From contig NZ_CP096659.1 of the NCBI RefSeq assembly GCF_023238205.1, positions 1,054,001-1,118,000 of the forward strand: DNA of 64,000 nucleotides, written 5' to 3'. The notes below the pieces were generated by a model. The model was not told the DNA's origin. It worked only from the letters and a program-made list of their open reading frames with translations, and searched no databases. The position numbers and the translations under genes were made by a program. Origin of the DNA: Halorussus limi (GTDB taxonomy: Archaea; Halobacteriota; Halobacteria; Halobacteriales; Haladaptataceae). Below are positions 25,689 to 34,234 of this stretch, one piece after another. Positions within the stretch are counted from its first letter, which is position 1. Each line of letters begins with the position of its first letter.

Positions 25689-26759
25689 TCAGTTCGCGTC
25701 GCTTCCCGAGTCCGCGGAGTTGCCGGAGGTGCCGGAGTCGCCGGAGTCGCTCGCGAGTTTGAGACCCGACACGAGGCGGTTGGTGACGACGCGCGCCACG
25801 ATGCCGACGAGTTCGGCGTCGGTCCCGCTGGCGGTCAGGTCCGCGAAGACGCCGAGCGGAATCTGACCGCCGGCCATCTCGCGGTGGCCGCCCGCGCTCC
25901 CCACGTCGCCGAAGATGTCGCCGAGGGCGTTGCCGATGTGGATTCGCGGGTCGGTAGAGCGCGCGCTGAGTTCTATCTCGTCGTCCACGATGCCGAAGAC
26001 GATGGCGGTTTCGACGCCCTCCAGCGTCGCGAGGTAGTCGGCGGCCTGCGGGAGCGCGTCGCGTTCGCTCGTCCGGCCGACGTGGGAGATGAGGACCGAC
26101 CCTTTGACGGTCCGGTTGTCCACCGCGTCGGCGATGGCGTCCACCGTCGCGCCGCTGACCGCCGGGGTCGAGAGTCGCCGGAGCATGTCGGGGTCGGCGT
26201 AGTCGTGGAGAGTCCGGGCGGCCTCGTACTCGTCGCGGGTCACGCCTCGGAGGAAACCCAGTGTCTCGCGCCGGATGGCGAACAGCAGGCCGGTCGCCAG
26301 CACCTCGTCGAACGCCACGTCGAGTTCGCTGACGTACTCGGTCAGGATAGTCGCCGTCGCGCCGACCGCCTCGCGGTGGTCGACGAACCGGGCCTCGATG
26401 CCCTCGGCGGGGTGGTGGTCGATGACCACGTCTATCGGCACGTCCTCGGGCACCTCGTTGTTCACGCCGGGCACCGAGTGGTCCACGAGCGCGACCAGCG
26501 AGTTCTCCGCCCGGTCCCGGACGCTCTCGGGGTCGAACTCCCGGAGGTCGACCTCCAGCAGGTTGACGAACGCCCGGTTCTGCTGGTGGGAGATGTCGCC
26601 GCTGTAGAGGATGCGGCGCTCGTCGATGCCCGCGGCGGCCGCGATGCGGCCGAGCGCGAGCGCGCTGGCCAGACAGTCCGGGTCGGGGTTGTTGTGACAG
26701 ACGATGGCGAGTTCTTCGCCGTCGGCGAGGAGTTCGCGGAGCGTCTCGGCCTTGCTCAT
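25689..26759 (-). CDS. DHH-family phosphoesterase (NrnA/RecJ-like)
   Basis: A 356-residue protein. The DHH core shows VCHNNPDPDCLASALAL (motif I), VALVDHS (motif II) and VVIDHHPAEG (the DHH motif), and the DHHA1 nucleic-acid/substrate-binding domain ends in the typical GGHREMAGGQIP. Relatives are manganese-dependent nanoRNases, pAp phosphatases or c-di-AMP phosphodiesterases. Residues 340-356 are a disordered SGDSGTSGNS tail. It converges on the AMP-ligase-like gene with 21 bp between the stops. Confidence 0.9.
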   Translation of the reverse strand: MSKAETLRELLADGEELAIVCHNNPDPDCLASALALGRIAAAAGIDERRILYSGDISHQQNRAFVNLLEVDLREFDPESVRDRAENSLVALVDHSVPGVNNEVPEDVPIDVVIDHHPAEGIEARFVDHREAVGATATILTEYVSELDVAFDEVLATGLLFAIRRETLGFLRGVTRDEYEAARTLHDYADPDMLRRLSTPAVSGATVDAIADAVDNRTVKGSVLISHVGRTSERDALPQAADYLATLEGVETAIVFGIVDDEIELSARSTDPRIHIGNALGDIFGDVGSAGGHREMAGGQIPLGVFADLTASGTDAELVGIVARVVTNRLVSGLKLASDSGDSGTSGNSADSGSDAN

Positions 26760-26892
26760 TTCCTCTCTCTACTCGATACAGCGCCAAGAGACTGTGCATG
26801 GAGTCGCACGCCGGGGTCGAACGCTTCGACCCCGGGGACGGCGGAGGCCCGAATCGTTAGACTCGCGCCACGTTTCGCGGAGGACCAGAGAG

Positions 26893-26900
26893 TATTTAAA
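26893..26900 (+). promoter_or_regulatory. TATA box for the beta-helix surface protein
   Basis: TATTTAAA lies 24 bases ahead of the ATG at 26925 within a strongly AT-rich island, the clearest leaderless-type promoter in the window. Confidence 0.7.
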
Positions 26901-26924
26901 ATAGCCATAATACATTGAATTCGC

Positions 26925-28463
26925 ATGGCACGCAAGAAGCGGGCAGGCGAGGACGGACGAAGCGAGTCGCGTCTCGACCGGCGCGACTATCTCAGGGCGA
27001 CCGGCACGGCGCTGGTCGGGGCCGTCGCCGGCGCGGGCGTTACCGCGACCACCGCACGGGCCGCCAGTCCCGTGAGCGGGAGTTGGGAGATTCGGAACCG
27101 CTACATCGAGACCGGCAGCAACGAACTCGGCATCGGGTGCGCCGTCACGGACCCCGACGGCGAAGGGGTCATCGAACACGTCTACATCCGGTCGACCGAC
27201 AGCAGCGACAAACCCGCCATCTGGGTCGACCCGAAACAGCACCTCGGCCACCTGACCATCAGGAACGTCCACATCGAGGGACACGCCGACAACGCGGTCT
27301 ACGCCGAACTCCACGAACCGTGGGGGAAGGGCGGGACCCTCACCATCGAGGACTGCTACTTCCACGACAACACGCGGGGAAACCTCCGCGTCAACGGCGG
27401 CACCGAGGTCCGGAACACCCACATCCACAACACGGGCGAGAACTTCCCGACCCGCGGCTACCTCTGTGCTGGTCATTTCTCGTACTACGAAGGCGGCGGC
27501 GAAATCAACATGCGCCACTGCCAGATAGACATCGACGGGTCGAACGTCAAACACGGGAGCAACTCGCTCGCGCTCATGACCCGCGGTTCGACCAGCGCGT
27601 ACGGCGACTACGGGTCGAACATCCCGACGGTCACCGTCTCGAACTCGCAGGTGGCGGGCGAAATTAGGGGCCACGAGGGCAACATCACGCTCCAGAACTC
27701 GGGGCGAAACCCGACAATCAATCCGCCGAAAGGCGTGCCGATGACCGCGTCCGAGGCCGAAAACGGCACCAGCAGCGCGACCGGTCCGACGTGGAGGGAG
27801 GTCAGCAGCGGCGGCGGTAGTTCCGACTCGGACTCGTCCGAGAGCGACCAGCAGGCGACTGTCCTCGAACTCGTCGCAAACGCGGACGCGCAGAACGCCG
27901 CGTACGAGTTCACGGTCGACGGCACGGTCACGAAACACTCCGTCAGCGACGGAATCGCGGCCGAGGGCAACGACACGCTCACCGACAACGGCGACGGCAC
28001 GGTGACGGTGACGGGCGCGTCCGGAAACGGCTACGGCGACGCCTACGCGGTCGAGGGTTCGATTACGGCGATGCGACTCGACAAGAGCGAGTGGACGCTC
28101 AGGTACGGCGGCCAACAGACCAGCGTCGCCGACCTGACCGCCACCGGGTCCGACTCCGGCACGACGACCGACTCCGGTTCGGGGGCCGATTCGGGGTCCG
28201 CGTCGGGGACCGGCGACCTCCCGAACACGCTGATAATCGACGGAGGCGGCGCGCCGAACGCGGCCTGCACCTACAGGTTCGCGGTCAGCGGAAGCGCGGC
28301 GAAGAGCGGCGAACTCGGCTCGATCAACGTCGCCGACGAAGTGAACGACGGCGTGATAACCGGCCGAGTTATCGGCGGGAAGGACGCCTACCGGTTCAGC
28401 GGCGACATCACCGAGTTCGCTGTCGAGGGGCCGGTCGGCGTCGAACTCGACAGCCAGTCCTGA
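26925..28463 (+). CDS. Tat-exported right-handed beta-helix protein with two C-terminal Ig-like repeats
   Basis: A 512-residue exported protein. The N terminus carries a Tat signal (LDRRDYLRATGTALVGAVAG, ending ARAAS). Residues 45-275 are beta-helix rungs (HLTIRNVHIEGHADNAV, NTHIHNTGENF, PTVTVSNSQVAGEIRGHEGN). An Asp/Ser linker is followed by two copies of a domain: copy 1 (305-403, ELVANADAQNAAYEFTVDGT) and copy 2 (427-510, TLIIDGGGAPNAACTYRFAV), each with an AYxFxVxG strand and an SITAMRLDKS/DITEFAVEGP end. The second is closer to the haloarchaeal C-terminal consensus; the first is diverged. It probably binds or cleaves polysaccharide at the surface, but no lyase catalytic residues are evident. 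Confidence 0.87.
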   Translation: MARKKRAGEDGRSESRLDRRDYLRATGTALVGAVAGAGVTATTARAASPVSGSWEIRNRYIETGSNELGIGCAVTDPDGEGVIEHVYIRSTDSSDKPAIWVDPKQHLGHLTIRNVHIEGHADNAVYAELHEPWGKGGTLTIEDCYFHDNTRGNLRVNGGTEVRNTHIHNTGENFPTRGYLCAGHFSYYEGGGEINMRHCQIDIDGSNVKHGSNSLALMTRGSTSAYGDYGSNIPTVTVSNSQVAGEIRGHEGNITLQNSGRNPTINPPKGVPMTASEAENGTSSATGPTWREVSSGGGSSDSDSSESDQQATVLELVANADAQNAAYEFTVDGTVTKHSVSDGIAAEGNDTLTDNGDGTVTVTGASGNGYGDAYAVEGSITAMRLDKSEWTLRYGGQQTSVADLTATGSDSGTTTDSGSGADSGSASGTGDLPNTLIIDGGGAPNAACTYRFAVSGSAAKSGELGSINVADEVNDGVITGRVIGGKDAYRFSGDITEFAVEGPVGVELDSQS

Positions 28464-28576
28464 CCGGAGACCGTCGGGGTCGCTTCCCACCGTCGGATAT
28501 CGCCGCCAGTCGCGAGTACCGGCAGTACTCCCCACAGGGGAACGCCTTTTGAGGTAGAAGCATTTCGTATCTGGTA

Positions 28577-29293
28577 ATGAGTCGATTGCGAATCGCGTTC
28601 GTCAACGCCGCCCACGACGGCGCAGACACTCGGCGGAACTTCCGGCGGGAGTTGGACGCCGACCTCGTGGAGTTCGACGCGACCGGCGGCGACCTGCCAG
28701 AGACCACCGACTTCGACGGCGTCGTGGTCTCGGGGTCCCGGTCGTCGGTCTACTGGGACGAAGAGTGGATAGCACCGACGAAAGCGTGGGTCCGCGAGGC
28801 CATCGACGCCGGACTCCCCTGCCTCGGCGTCTGTTGGGGCCACCAACTGCTCGCGGACGTGTTGGGCGGCGAAGTCGCCGACATGGGCGAGTACGAAATC
28901 GGGTATCGGGAGGTCGAACAGACGGGCGACGCGCGACTGTTCGACGGCATCGACGACCGGTTCACGGTGTTCACGACCCACTCCGACGCGGTAACGGAAC
29001 TCCCGCCGGGCGCGGAAGAAATCGCCGCGAACGACTACTCGAACCACGGTTTCCGGAAGGACCGCGTGTTCGGCGTGCAGTTCCACCCCGAGTACGACAC
29101 CGAGACCGCCGAATCGGTGACGAAGGGCAAGGACCTCGCCGACGACCGGATGGACGAGGTGCTCTCGGGCATCAACGAGGAGAACTACCGGGCGGCCTGC
29201 GAGGCGAAACTCGTCTTCGAGAACTTCTGTGACTTCGTCCGCGAGGTCCGCGAGCGCGACTCCGAGGGCGGAAGCGGAACCGTCTCGGCGTAG
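28577..29293 (+). CDS. Type 1 (class I) glutamine amidotransferase
   Basis: A 238-residue stand-alone glutamine amidotransferase domain. The nucleophile lies in GLPCLGVCWGHQLLADVLGG (second Cys), and the His/Glu pair in GVQFHPEYD. It resembles the GMP-synthase/anthranilate-synthase glutaminase type. Without a synthetase partner nearby, it may instead belong to the family acting on gamma-glutamyl compounds. It starts 36 bp after a possible CTTTTGA box and is not operonic with its neighbours. Confidence 0.9.
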   Translation: MSRLRIAFVNAAHDGADTRRNFRRELDADLVEFDATGGDLPETTDFDGVVVSGSRSSVYWDEEWIAPTKAWVREAIDAGLPCLGVCWGHQLLADVLGGEVADMGEYEIGYREVEQTGDARLFDGIDDRFTVFTTHSDAVTELPPGAEEIAANDYSNHGFRKDRVFGVQFHPEYDTETAESVTKGKDLADDRMDEVLSGINEENYRAACEAKLVFENFCDFVREVRERDSEGGSGTVSA

Positions 29294-29303
29294 CGACCAG
29301 TCG

Positions 29304-29312
29304 TTTTATATT
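29304..29312 (+). promoter_or_regulatory. TATA box for the 71-residue membrane protein
   Basis: TTTTATATT ends 24 bases before the ATG at 29336. Confidence 0.65.
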
Positions 29313-29335
29313 TCTAATCAGATACGCGGTGAGTG

Positions 29336-29551
29336 ATGGCTCCGCCGAGGCGGTTCGACACGCTGTTGGAGTACAAGTTCTTCGAAGCGAAACTCTCGCT
29401 CGTTCTCCTCGTGGTGTTCGGCGTCGCGACGGTACTTGCGGAGGTTCTGGGATACCTCTCCTCGAACGACGTCGAGTTCGCCTTTTATCTCGCCGCGCTC
29501 TGTCTCGGTACAGTCATCCTCATACTGTGGTGGGCCGGGAAGTACGACTAA
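29336..29551 (+). CDS. Small two-helix membrane protein
   Basis: A 71-residue protein starting MAPPRRFDTLLEYKFFEAKLS. Two hydrophobic segments (about 20-41 and 47-65) surround a short polar turn (GYLSSNDVEF); the C terminus is WWAGKYD. A GTG one codon upstream could also start it, but the ATG fits the TATA spacing better. No domain is recognised. Confidence 0.72.
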   Translation: MAPPRRFDTLLEYKFFEAKLSLVLLVVFGVATVLAEVLGYLSSNDVEFAFYLAALCLGTVILILWWAGKYD

Positions 29552-29584
29552 TCCCCACTCCACCCCGGCGGGGACGACTACTCC

Positions 29585-30727
29585 TCACGTCACCTCGGCG
29601 TCCACGACGACGTGCCAGACGCCCTCGCTGTGGCTCTTTACTTTCCGGCGGTCCAGCACCTCGACGTCGCGTCCGGCGTTCGCGGCCGCCTCGCGCAGGC
29701 GCGAGACCGGCCGGTCCCAGAGCAACTCCTCGGGAGTGGCCTCGTGCATGTGGACGACGCCGCCGGGTTTCAGCGCCGCGAGCGCCGAATCGAGGTACTC
29801 GTAGGAGGCGTCCGACGAATCGGGAGCGTCCGCCGACCGGGGTTCGGAGGCGTCGTAGTAGCCCATGACGACGCGGTCGGCGCGGGGGTCCGTCTCCGCG
29901 TCGTTGGACTCGGTCTCGCTACCAGTCGAGAACTGCTCGACGACGTCGCGGCAGTCGGCGCGGAACGCCGAGACGCGCTCGGACACGTCGTTGAGCATCG
30001 CGTTCTCTATCAGGAACCGGAACGCGGCGGGGTTGCGCTCGGCCGCGGTCACGTCGGCCCCGGCCCGGGCCATCGGCAGGGTGAAGTAGCCGATGCCGGC
30101 GAACATGTCGAAGACGCGCTCGCCGGGTTCGACCACCTCGCCCATGCGGGCGCGCTCGGCCTTGTTGCCCGGCGAGAACATGACCTCCGCCAAGTCGAGC
30201 GCGTACCGGGTGCCGTGTTCGGTGTGGACCGTCTCGGTGTCGCCCGCGCCCGCCACGACCGACACCGAGGGTTCGCGGTGGACGCCCGAGACGCCCTCGT
30301 TGGCCAGCACGGTGTCGGCCTCGCCGTGGAGGGCGAGTAGCGCCTCGCCGACTTCTTCCCTGCGGGGGCAGTCCTCGAAGGTGACGAGGACGACGCTTCC
30401 GACGACCGCCCACGACCCCGGCGCGCGCTCGATTTCCGCCTCGGTCCACCCGCGCTCGCGGAGGCGGGATTCGAGGTCCGGCAGGCGTCGGTCCGGGGCG
30501 ACCTGTTCGACAACGTCGAGAACGTCGGTCTCGCTCGGCGGGTCGGTCACGGGGAGTTCGACCAACGCCTCGTCGTGCTCCCGGACTTTCCGGGTCGCGT
30601 CGTAGACGCCCTCCCCGCGCAGGGCCGCGATGGTCGCCTCGCTCTCGGGTTTCCGGACGACCGCGGCGAGGTGACGTTCGGCGTCGTCTGCGTCGCTCTC
30701 GTCGCCGAGACCGTCGCGCTCGGTCAT
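29585..30727 (-). CDS. tRNA-modifying SAM-dependent transferase, Taw2/Trm5 family
   Basis: A 380-residue class I SAM enzyme. The SAM loop is VFDMFAGIGYFTLPMARAG, preceded by the RYALDLAEVMFSPGNKAER strand typical of Trm5/TYW2 proteins. Trm5 (tRNA m1G37 methyltransferase) carries an NLP motif after the fifth strand; here the corresponding site reads VVMGYYDAS and is followed by GGVVHMHEATPEE, a pattern nearer the TYW2/Taw2 aminocarboxypropyl transferases that build wyosine at position 37 of tRNA-Phe. I therefore lean to Taw2. It starts inside the stop of nmd3 (ATGA). Confidence 0.85.
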   Translation of the reverse strand: MTERDGLGDESDADDAERHLAAVVRKPESEATIAALRGEGVYDATRKVREHDEALVELPVTDPPSETDVLDVVEQVAPDRRLPDLESRLRERGWTEAEIERAPGSWAVVGSVVLVTFEDCPRREEVGEALLALHGEADTVLANEGVSGVHREPSVSVVAGAGDTETVHTEHGTRYALDLAEVMFSPGNKAERARMGEVVEPGERVFDMFAGIGYFTLPMARAGADVTAAERNPAAFRFLIENAMLNDVSERVSAFRADCRDVVEQFSTGSETESNDAETDPRADRVVMGYYDASEPRSADAPDSSDASYEYLDSALAALKPGGVVHMHEATPEELLWDRPVSRLREAAANAGRDVEVLDRRKVKSHSEGVWHVVVDAEVT

Positions 30728-31872
30728 TCGTCCTCGCCGTCTCCGCGTTCGTCCGGCACGATGTGGAGGCCCGCGCGACTCTTCAGCACCGGCACCGTCT
30801 CTGCGTCCGTGTCCACGTAGTCGGGCCGGGCGATGGTCTTCGTCCGGTAGGTCTCGGGGTCCAGCACTTGGACCGCGCGCTCGTCCTCGACCGCGACGAG
30901 CGTCGTCTCCTCGGCGTCGGCGAGGCGGCCGAGTCGCCGGGCCTCGGGCGCGTCGCCGACCTCGTATCCGGCCTCGTAGTCCTCGCCGGTGGTGAGTCGC
31001 GTGCCCTTCAGGTTGCCGCGGACGCTCCGGACGAGGACCGGGCCGCCGTCGTCGTCCTGCAGGTCGATTATCTCGCCGGGCGAGTACGGCGGCAGGTGGA
31101 CCGCGTAGGTCACGCGGTAGACCTCCTCGCCGTCCTCGTCCTCGGTCACGAGCGTCTCGGAGTCGGAGAAGTCGCCGCCGAACTCCTCTGTCATCTTGGC
31201 CGCGATTTTCTTCCCGATGTTGGTGGTCGAGACCTTGATGTTCACGCCGTCGTCGGTCTCGCTGACCTCGGTGACGAAGGCGTTGCGGTCGCCGGTCTCC
31301 TCCATCTCCGCGACGATTTCGTGGGCGATTTCCTCGGCCCGCTCGACCTCCTCGCTCGTCGGGTCGCGCTCGCGCGCTCGGACCTGCACCGTGCTGGCGT
31401 AGTAGTCGCCCGCGATGCGACCGCACCGCGTGCAGGTCTGGCGCGAGATTTTCACTGGGACCACGACCGTCTCCTCCACGAACGTCTCGCGGACGATGCC
31501 CGAGAAGTGACAGTGCATCCGGATGGTGTTCTGGTCGACCTGCTCGGGGTCGACCTGCCACGACACGTCGTAGGCGTCGAGGTGGACGCCGAGCGCGTCG
31601 CTGACCTCCTCGATGGCCACGTCGGTGTAGTCGCGGGCGTCGATGTCCACCCAGCGGTTGCCGCGGTGGACCGCCCCGCATCGCGCGCAGACCAGCACCT
31701 CGATGCGGTCGGGCGCGTCCACGAGGTCGAATCGGTCGAAGTAACACGAATCGCAGAGCTTCTGCTCCTTGCCGCGCTTGCCGGCGGTATCGGGGAGGGG
31801 CGTCCGCTCGGCGGGGTCCACTTCCATGGGGTCCCCGCAGTTGGGACAGAACTCGCGGGCTTCGGTAGTCAT
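30724..31872 (-). CDS. nmd3: NMD3 family protein
   Basis: A 382-residue protein matching the archaeal form of NMD3, the eukaryotic 60S export adaptor. The N terminus has zinc knuckles FCPNCGDP, LCDSCYF, LVCARCGAV and TCTRCGRI. The middle and C-terminal parts (e.g. VHLPPYSPGEIIDLQ and GPVLVRSVRGN) form the eIF5A-like and SH3-like domains that contact the large subunit. In archaea without a nucleus it is thought to take part in large-subunit maturation. Translation is coupled to the tRNA-modification gene behind it by ATGA. It starts at ATG 31872. Confidence 0.93.
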   Translation of the reverse strand: MTTEAREFCPNCGDPMEVDPAERTPLPDTAGKRGKEQKLCDSCYFDRFDLVDAPDRIEVLVCARCGAVHRGNRWVDIDARDYTDVAIEEVSDALGVHLDAYDVSWQVDPEQVDQNTIRMHCHFSGIVRETFVEETVVVPVKISRQTCTRCGRIAGDYYASTVQVRARERDPTSEEVERAEEIAHEIVAEMEETGDRNAFVTEVSETDDGVNIKVSTTNIGKKIAAKMTEEFGGDFSDSETLVTEDEDGEEVYRVTYAVHLPPYSPGEIIDLQDDDGGPVLVRSVRGNLKGTRLTTGEDYEAGYEVGDAPEARRLGRLADAEETTLVAVEDERAVQVLDPETYRTKTIARPDYVDTDAETVPVLKSRAGLHIVPDERGDGEDE

Positions 31873-31933
31873 GGGAGTCGGTAGGGGTTTGGCGGGTTTA
31901 AGTCTGAAGAACCGCCGGAAGTCCGGAGCCGAC

Positions 31934-32383
31934 TCACCGCGTCACCGCGAGAATTCCCGCGCCCAGAAGCAACAGACTCGCCCCGACCCAGTGGGGATTG
32001 AACGCCTGCGTGCCGTGAACGACGTCGTGAATCCCCAGCACGTAGTGGTCCACGATACCGTCGAAGAGGTTGAACAGTCCAGCACCGACGAAGATAGCGC
32101 CGAGCGCCCGGACGGCCGAGTGCGATTCAGAGGCCCGGTTCAGTTCTCGCCAGACCGCCCCCATCCCCACCGCCATCACGCCGACCATGGCGAGCGAGAA
32201 CAGTCCGTCGTAGTAGATGTTCGTCCGCAGGCCGGCGAGCGTGTTCGGCGTGAAGAAGTCCGAGAGCAGGTGGTGCCACTGGAAAATCAGGTGGAAGACG
32301 AGCACGTCGAGGAGCGCCCCCGACCCGAAGCCGAAGACGCCCGCGCCGAACAGGACGGTTCGCTCACCCTCGGGTCGAGCCAT
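31934..32383 (-). CDS. DUF2243 membrane protein
   Basis: A 149-residue protein from ATG 32383 with four hydrophobic segments. The GSGALLDVLVFHLIFQWHHL region and the later GLFNLFDGIVDHYVLGIHDV region, with conserved His and Asp residues within helices, are the family marks of DUF2243. The function is unknown. Histidines such as HxxF, WHH, DHY and IHD within membrane helices suggest heme or metal coordination. It sits 44 bp after the epimerase gene on the same strand, so they may share a transcript. Confidence 0.85.
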   Translation of the reverse strand: MARPEGERTVLFGAGVFGFGSGALLDVLVFHLIFQWHHLLSDFFTPNTLAGLRTNIYYDGLFSLAMVGVMAVGMGAVWRELNRASESHSAVRALGAIFVGAGLFNLFDGIVDHYVLGIHDVVHGTQAFNPHWVGASLLLLGAGILAVTR

Positions 32384-32427
32384 ACGGGCGGTTCGAGCGA
32401 GAGAGCGAAAGAACCGGCGGCCGAACC

Positions 32428-33324
32428 CTACTCGTCCCGGACCAGTTCCGGCCCCGCGATTTCCTCGTCCGCCGCCTCGCGCCACGAGTGGTCGGGGTCC
32501 CAGTCCAGCACTTCGTCGGCCTTCGCCACCGACAGCGCCGACTCGTCACCCGAGACGTTGCAGTGGTCGGGGAGTTCGCCGAAGAACGATTCGAGCGCCT
32601 CCTCGATGGGGCGCTCCAGATAGTTGTCCGCGGCCGCGGCGTGGAACGCCTCGTGGCCCGAGAAGTCGGCGTCGAGTGCGTGGGCGACGATGCCGGCCAC
32701 GTCGCGGGCGTCCACGTACGACCAGAAGTTGCCCGCACCCGCCGCGAGGTCCTCTCGGCCCTCGACGCACTCGTATTCGCCGGGGTACTGAATCCACGAC
32801 GGACGAATCGAGGCGACCGGCACGCCGAACCGCCGAGTCACCATCTTGGCTACCTCCTCGCCGACGACCTTCGAGGTCCCGTAGGGGTCCTCGGGGCGCA
32901 GGGCGTCGGCCTCCCGAATCGGCAGGCGGTCGGGCAGGCGCTTCTCTTCGGCGAAGGCGTAGCCGTAGGCGCTCTCGCTGGAGGCCCACGCGACGCGCGC
33001 TCCCGCCCGGCCCGCGCCCACGAGGACGTTGTACGCCGCCAGCACGTTCGTCTCGAAGACCCGGCCCCCGGCGTGGCGCGTCGGCGAGGGCAGGGCGGCC
33101 CAGTGGACCACGGCGTCGGGGTCGAGGTCCGCGAGGAGGTCGAAGGCTTCGCCCCGGTTCGTGAGGTCCGCCGCGCGGAAATCGAGGTTCTCGCGCGCGT
33201 CGATTTCCCACCCGGGGTGAGTCTGGTCCACGCAGACGACCTCCCGCCCGTCGTCCGCGAGGTGGTCGACTATCCAGCGCCCCGAGCGTCCGAGGCCGCC
33301 GGTGACGATGACTTGCTCTGGCAT
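32428..33324 (-). CDS. NAD-dependent epimerase/dehydratase (extended SDR)
   Basis: A 298-residue extended short-chain dehydrogenase. The N terminus VIVTGGLGRSGRWIV holds the GxxGxxG loop; the catalytic site is SSESAYGYAF plus EDPYGTSKVVGEEV (Tyr and Lys of YxxxK). Such enzymes epimerise, dehydrate or reduce nucleotide sugars; the residue pattern does not fix which. It is followed by the DUF2243 gene and lies 25 bp from the end of the CPBP gene, all on the minus strand. Confidence 0.9.
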   Translation of the reverse strand: MPEQVIVTGGLGRSGRWIVDHLADDGREVVCVDQTHPGWEIDARENLDFRAADLTNRGEAFDLLADLDPDAVVHWAALPSPTRHAGGRVFETNVLAAYNVLVGAGRAGARVAWASSESAYGYAFAEEKRLPDRLPIREADALRPEDPYGTSKVVGEEVAKMVTRRFGVPVASIRPSWIQYPGEYECVEGREDLAAGAGNFWSYVDARDVAGIVAHALDADFSGHEAFHAAAADNYLERPIEEALESFFGELPDHCNVSGDESALSVAKADEVLDWDPDHSWREAADEEIAGPELVRDE

Positions 33325-33349
33325 CGGTTCGGGGTACGGCCAGACGGGT

Positions 33350-34108
33350 CTAAACGTTCAGGGCCACGGCAGAGGCTCCGTCGGGAAGCGTCTCCGAGGA
33401 CAGCACCAGATACGCCAGTCCGAACAGGAGCGCGTCGTAGAAGCCGTGGACCAGAATGGGGACGACCAGATTGTCGGTCCAGACGTAGAGATACCCCAGC
33501 AGCAGCGAGAGGCCGAACAGGATGACGAGCGTCACCGAGACCGCAATCGGGTTCGGCGTGGCTATCCACGTCGTCGGCAGGTGGACCAGCGCGAACAGGG
33601 CGCTGGTGAGGACGACCGCGAGCGCACGCGAGAACGCGCCGTCAAGGTACGGTTGGATGACCCCGCGAAAGAGGAACTCCTCGGCCGGACCGACCACGAG
33701 GACGGAGAGCGGGACGAGCAGGAGGAGAGTGGCGAGGACGCCCTGTTCGGCGAGTTGCGTCACCGAGTTGCCAGCCAGCGGGAGACCGGCGGCCTGCGCG
33801 GTCAGGATGGCGACGAGTCGGTAGCCGAACAGCGCGACGGTCCCGGCGACGACGACGCCGAGCGCCCGGAGGTCGGGCGTCCGAATCCGGAGGAAGTCGA
33901 GGCCCTCGTCGGTCGCTCGGAGGAAGACGAGTCCGGCCGCGACGAATCCCAACTCCGAGAGGACGAGTGCGACCGCGAACTGCGCGACGGTTCCCAGCGA
34001 GACGACGAAGACCGGAATCGACAGCAGGACGCTGAGGACGACGCCGAGGACCGCGAGACCGGTCGCGACTCCGACGCGCCGGGCGGGACTGACGGACTGG
34101 TGAGACAT
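33350..34108 (-). CDS. CPBP-family intramembrane metalloprotease
   Basis: A 252-residue multi-pass protein with the three CPBP (Rce1-like) motifs: EEFLFRG (143-149), the FxxxH region ALFALVH (His176) and HGFYDA (His221), within seven or eight membrane segments. The glutamates and histidines coordinate the catalytic metal. Eukaryotic Rce1 trims CAAX-prenylated proteins; in archaea the substrates are unknown and could be lipid-anchored or C-terminally processed surface proteins. ATG 34108 is chosen over a TTG five codons upstream. Confidence 0.9.
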   Translation of the reverse strand: MSHQSVSPARRVGVATGLAVLGVVLSVLLSIPVFVVSLGTVAQFAVALVLSELGFVAAGLVFLRATDEGLDFLRIRTPDLRALGVVVAGTVALFGYRLVAILTAQAAGLPLAGNSVTQLAEQGVLATLLLLVPLSVLVVGPAEEFLFRGVIQPYLDGAFSRALAVVLTSALFALVHLPTTWIATPNPIAVSVTLVILFGLSLLLGYLYVWTDNLVVPILVHGFYDALLFGLAYLVLSSETLPDGASAVALNV

Positions 34109-34204
34109 CGCGAGTACTGACAACGCCGAGTAACAAGTAGATTTGCGGGAGGTCGAACCGCCCGCCCGTGTCGTCGTCGCCGCGAGGACGAGCGTCGACG
34201 AACG

Positions 34205-34210
34205 TTTAAA
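34205..34210 (+). promoter_or_regulatory. TATA-like box for htpX
   Basis: TTTAAA (within CGTTTAAACG) ends 24 bases before the htpX ATG at 34235. Confidence 0.6.
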
Positions 34211-34234
34211 CGGTGTGAAACCCTACGGTCGGAC

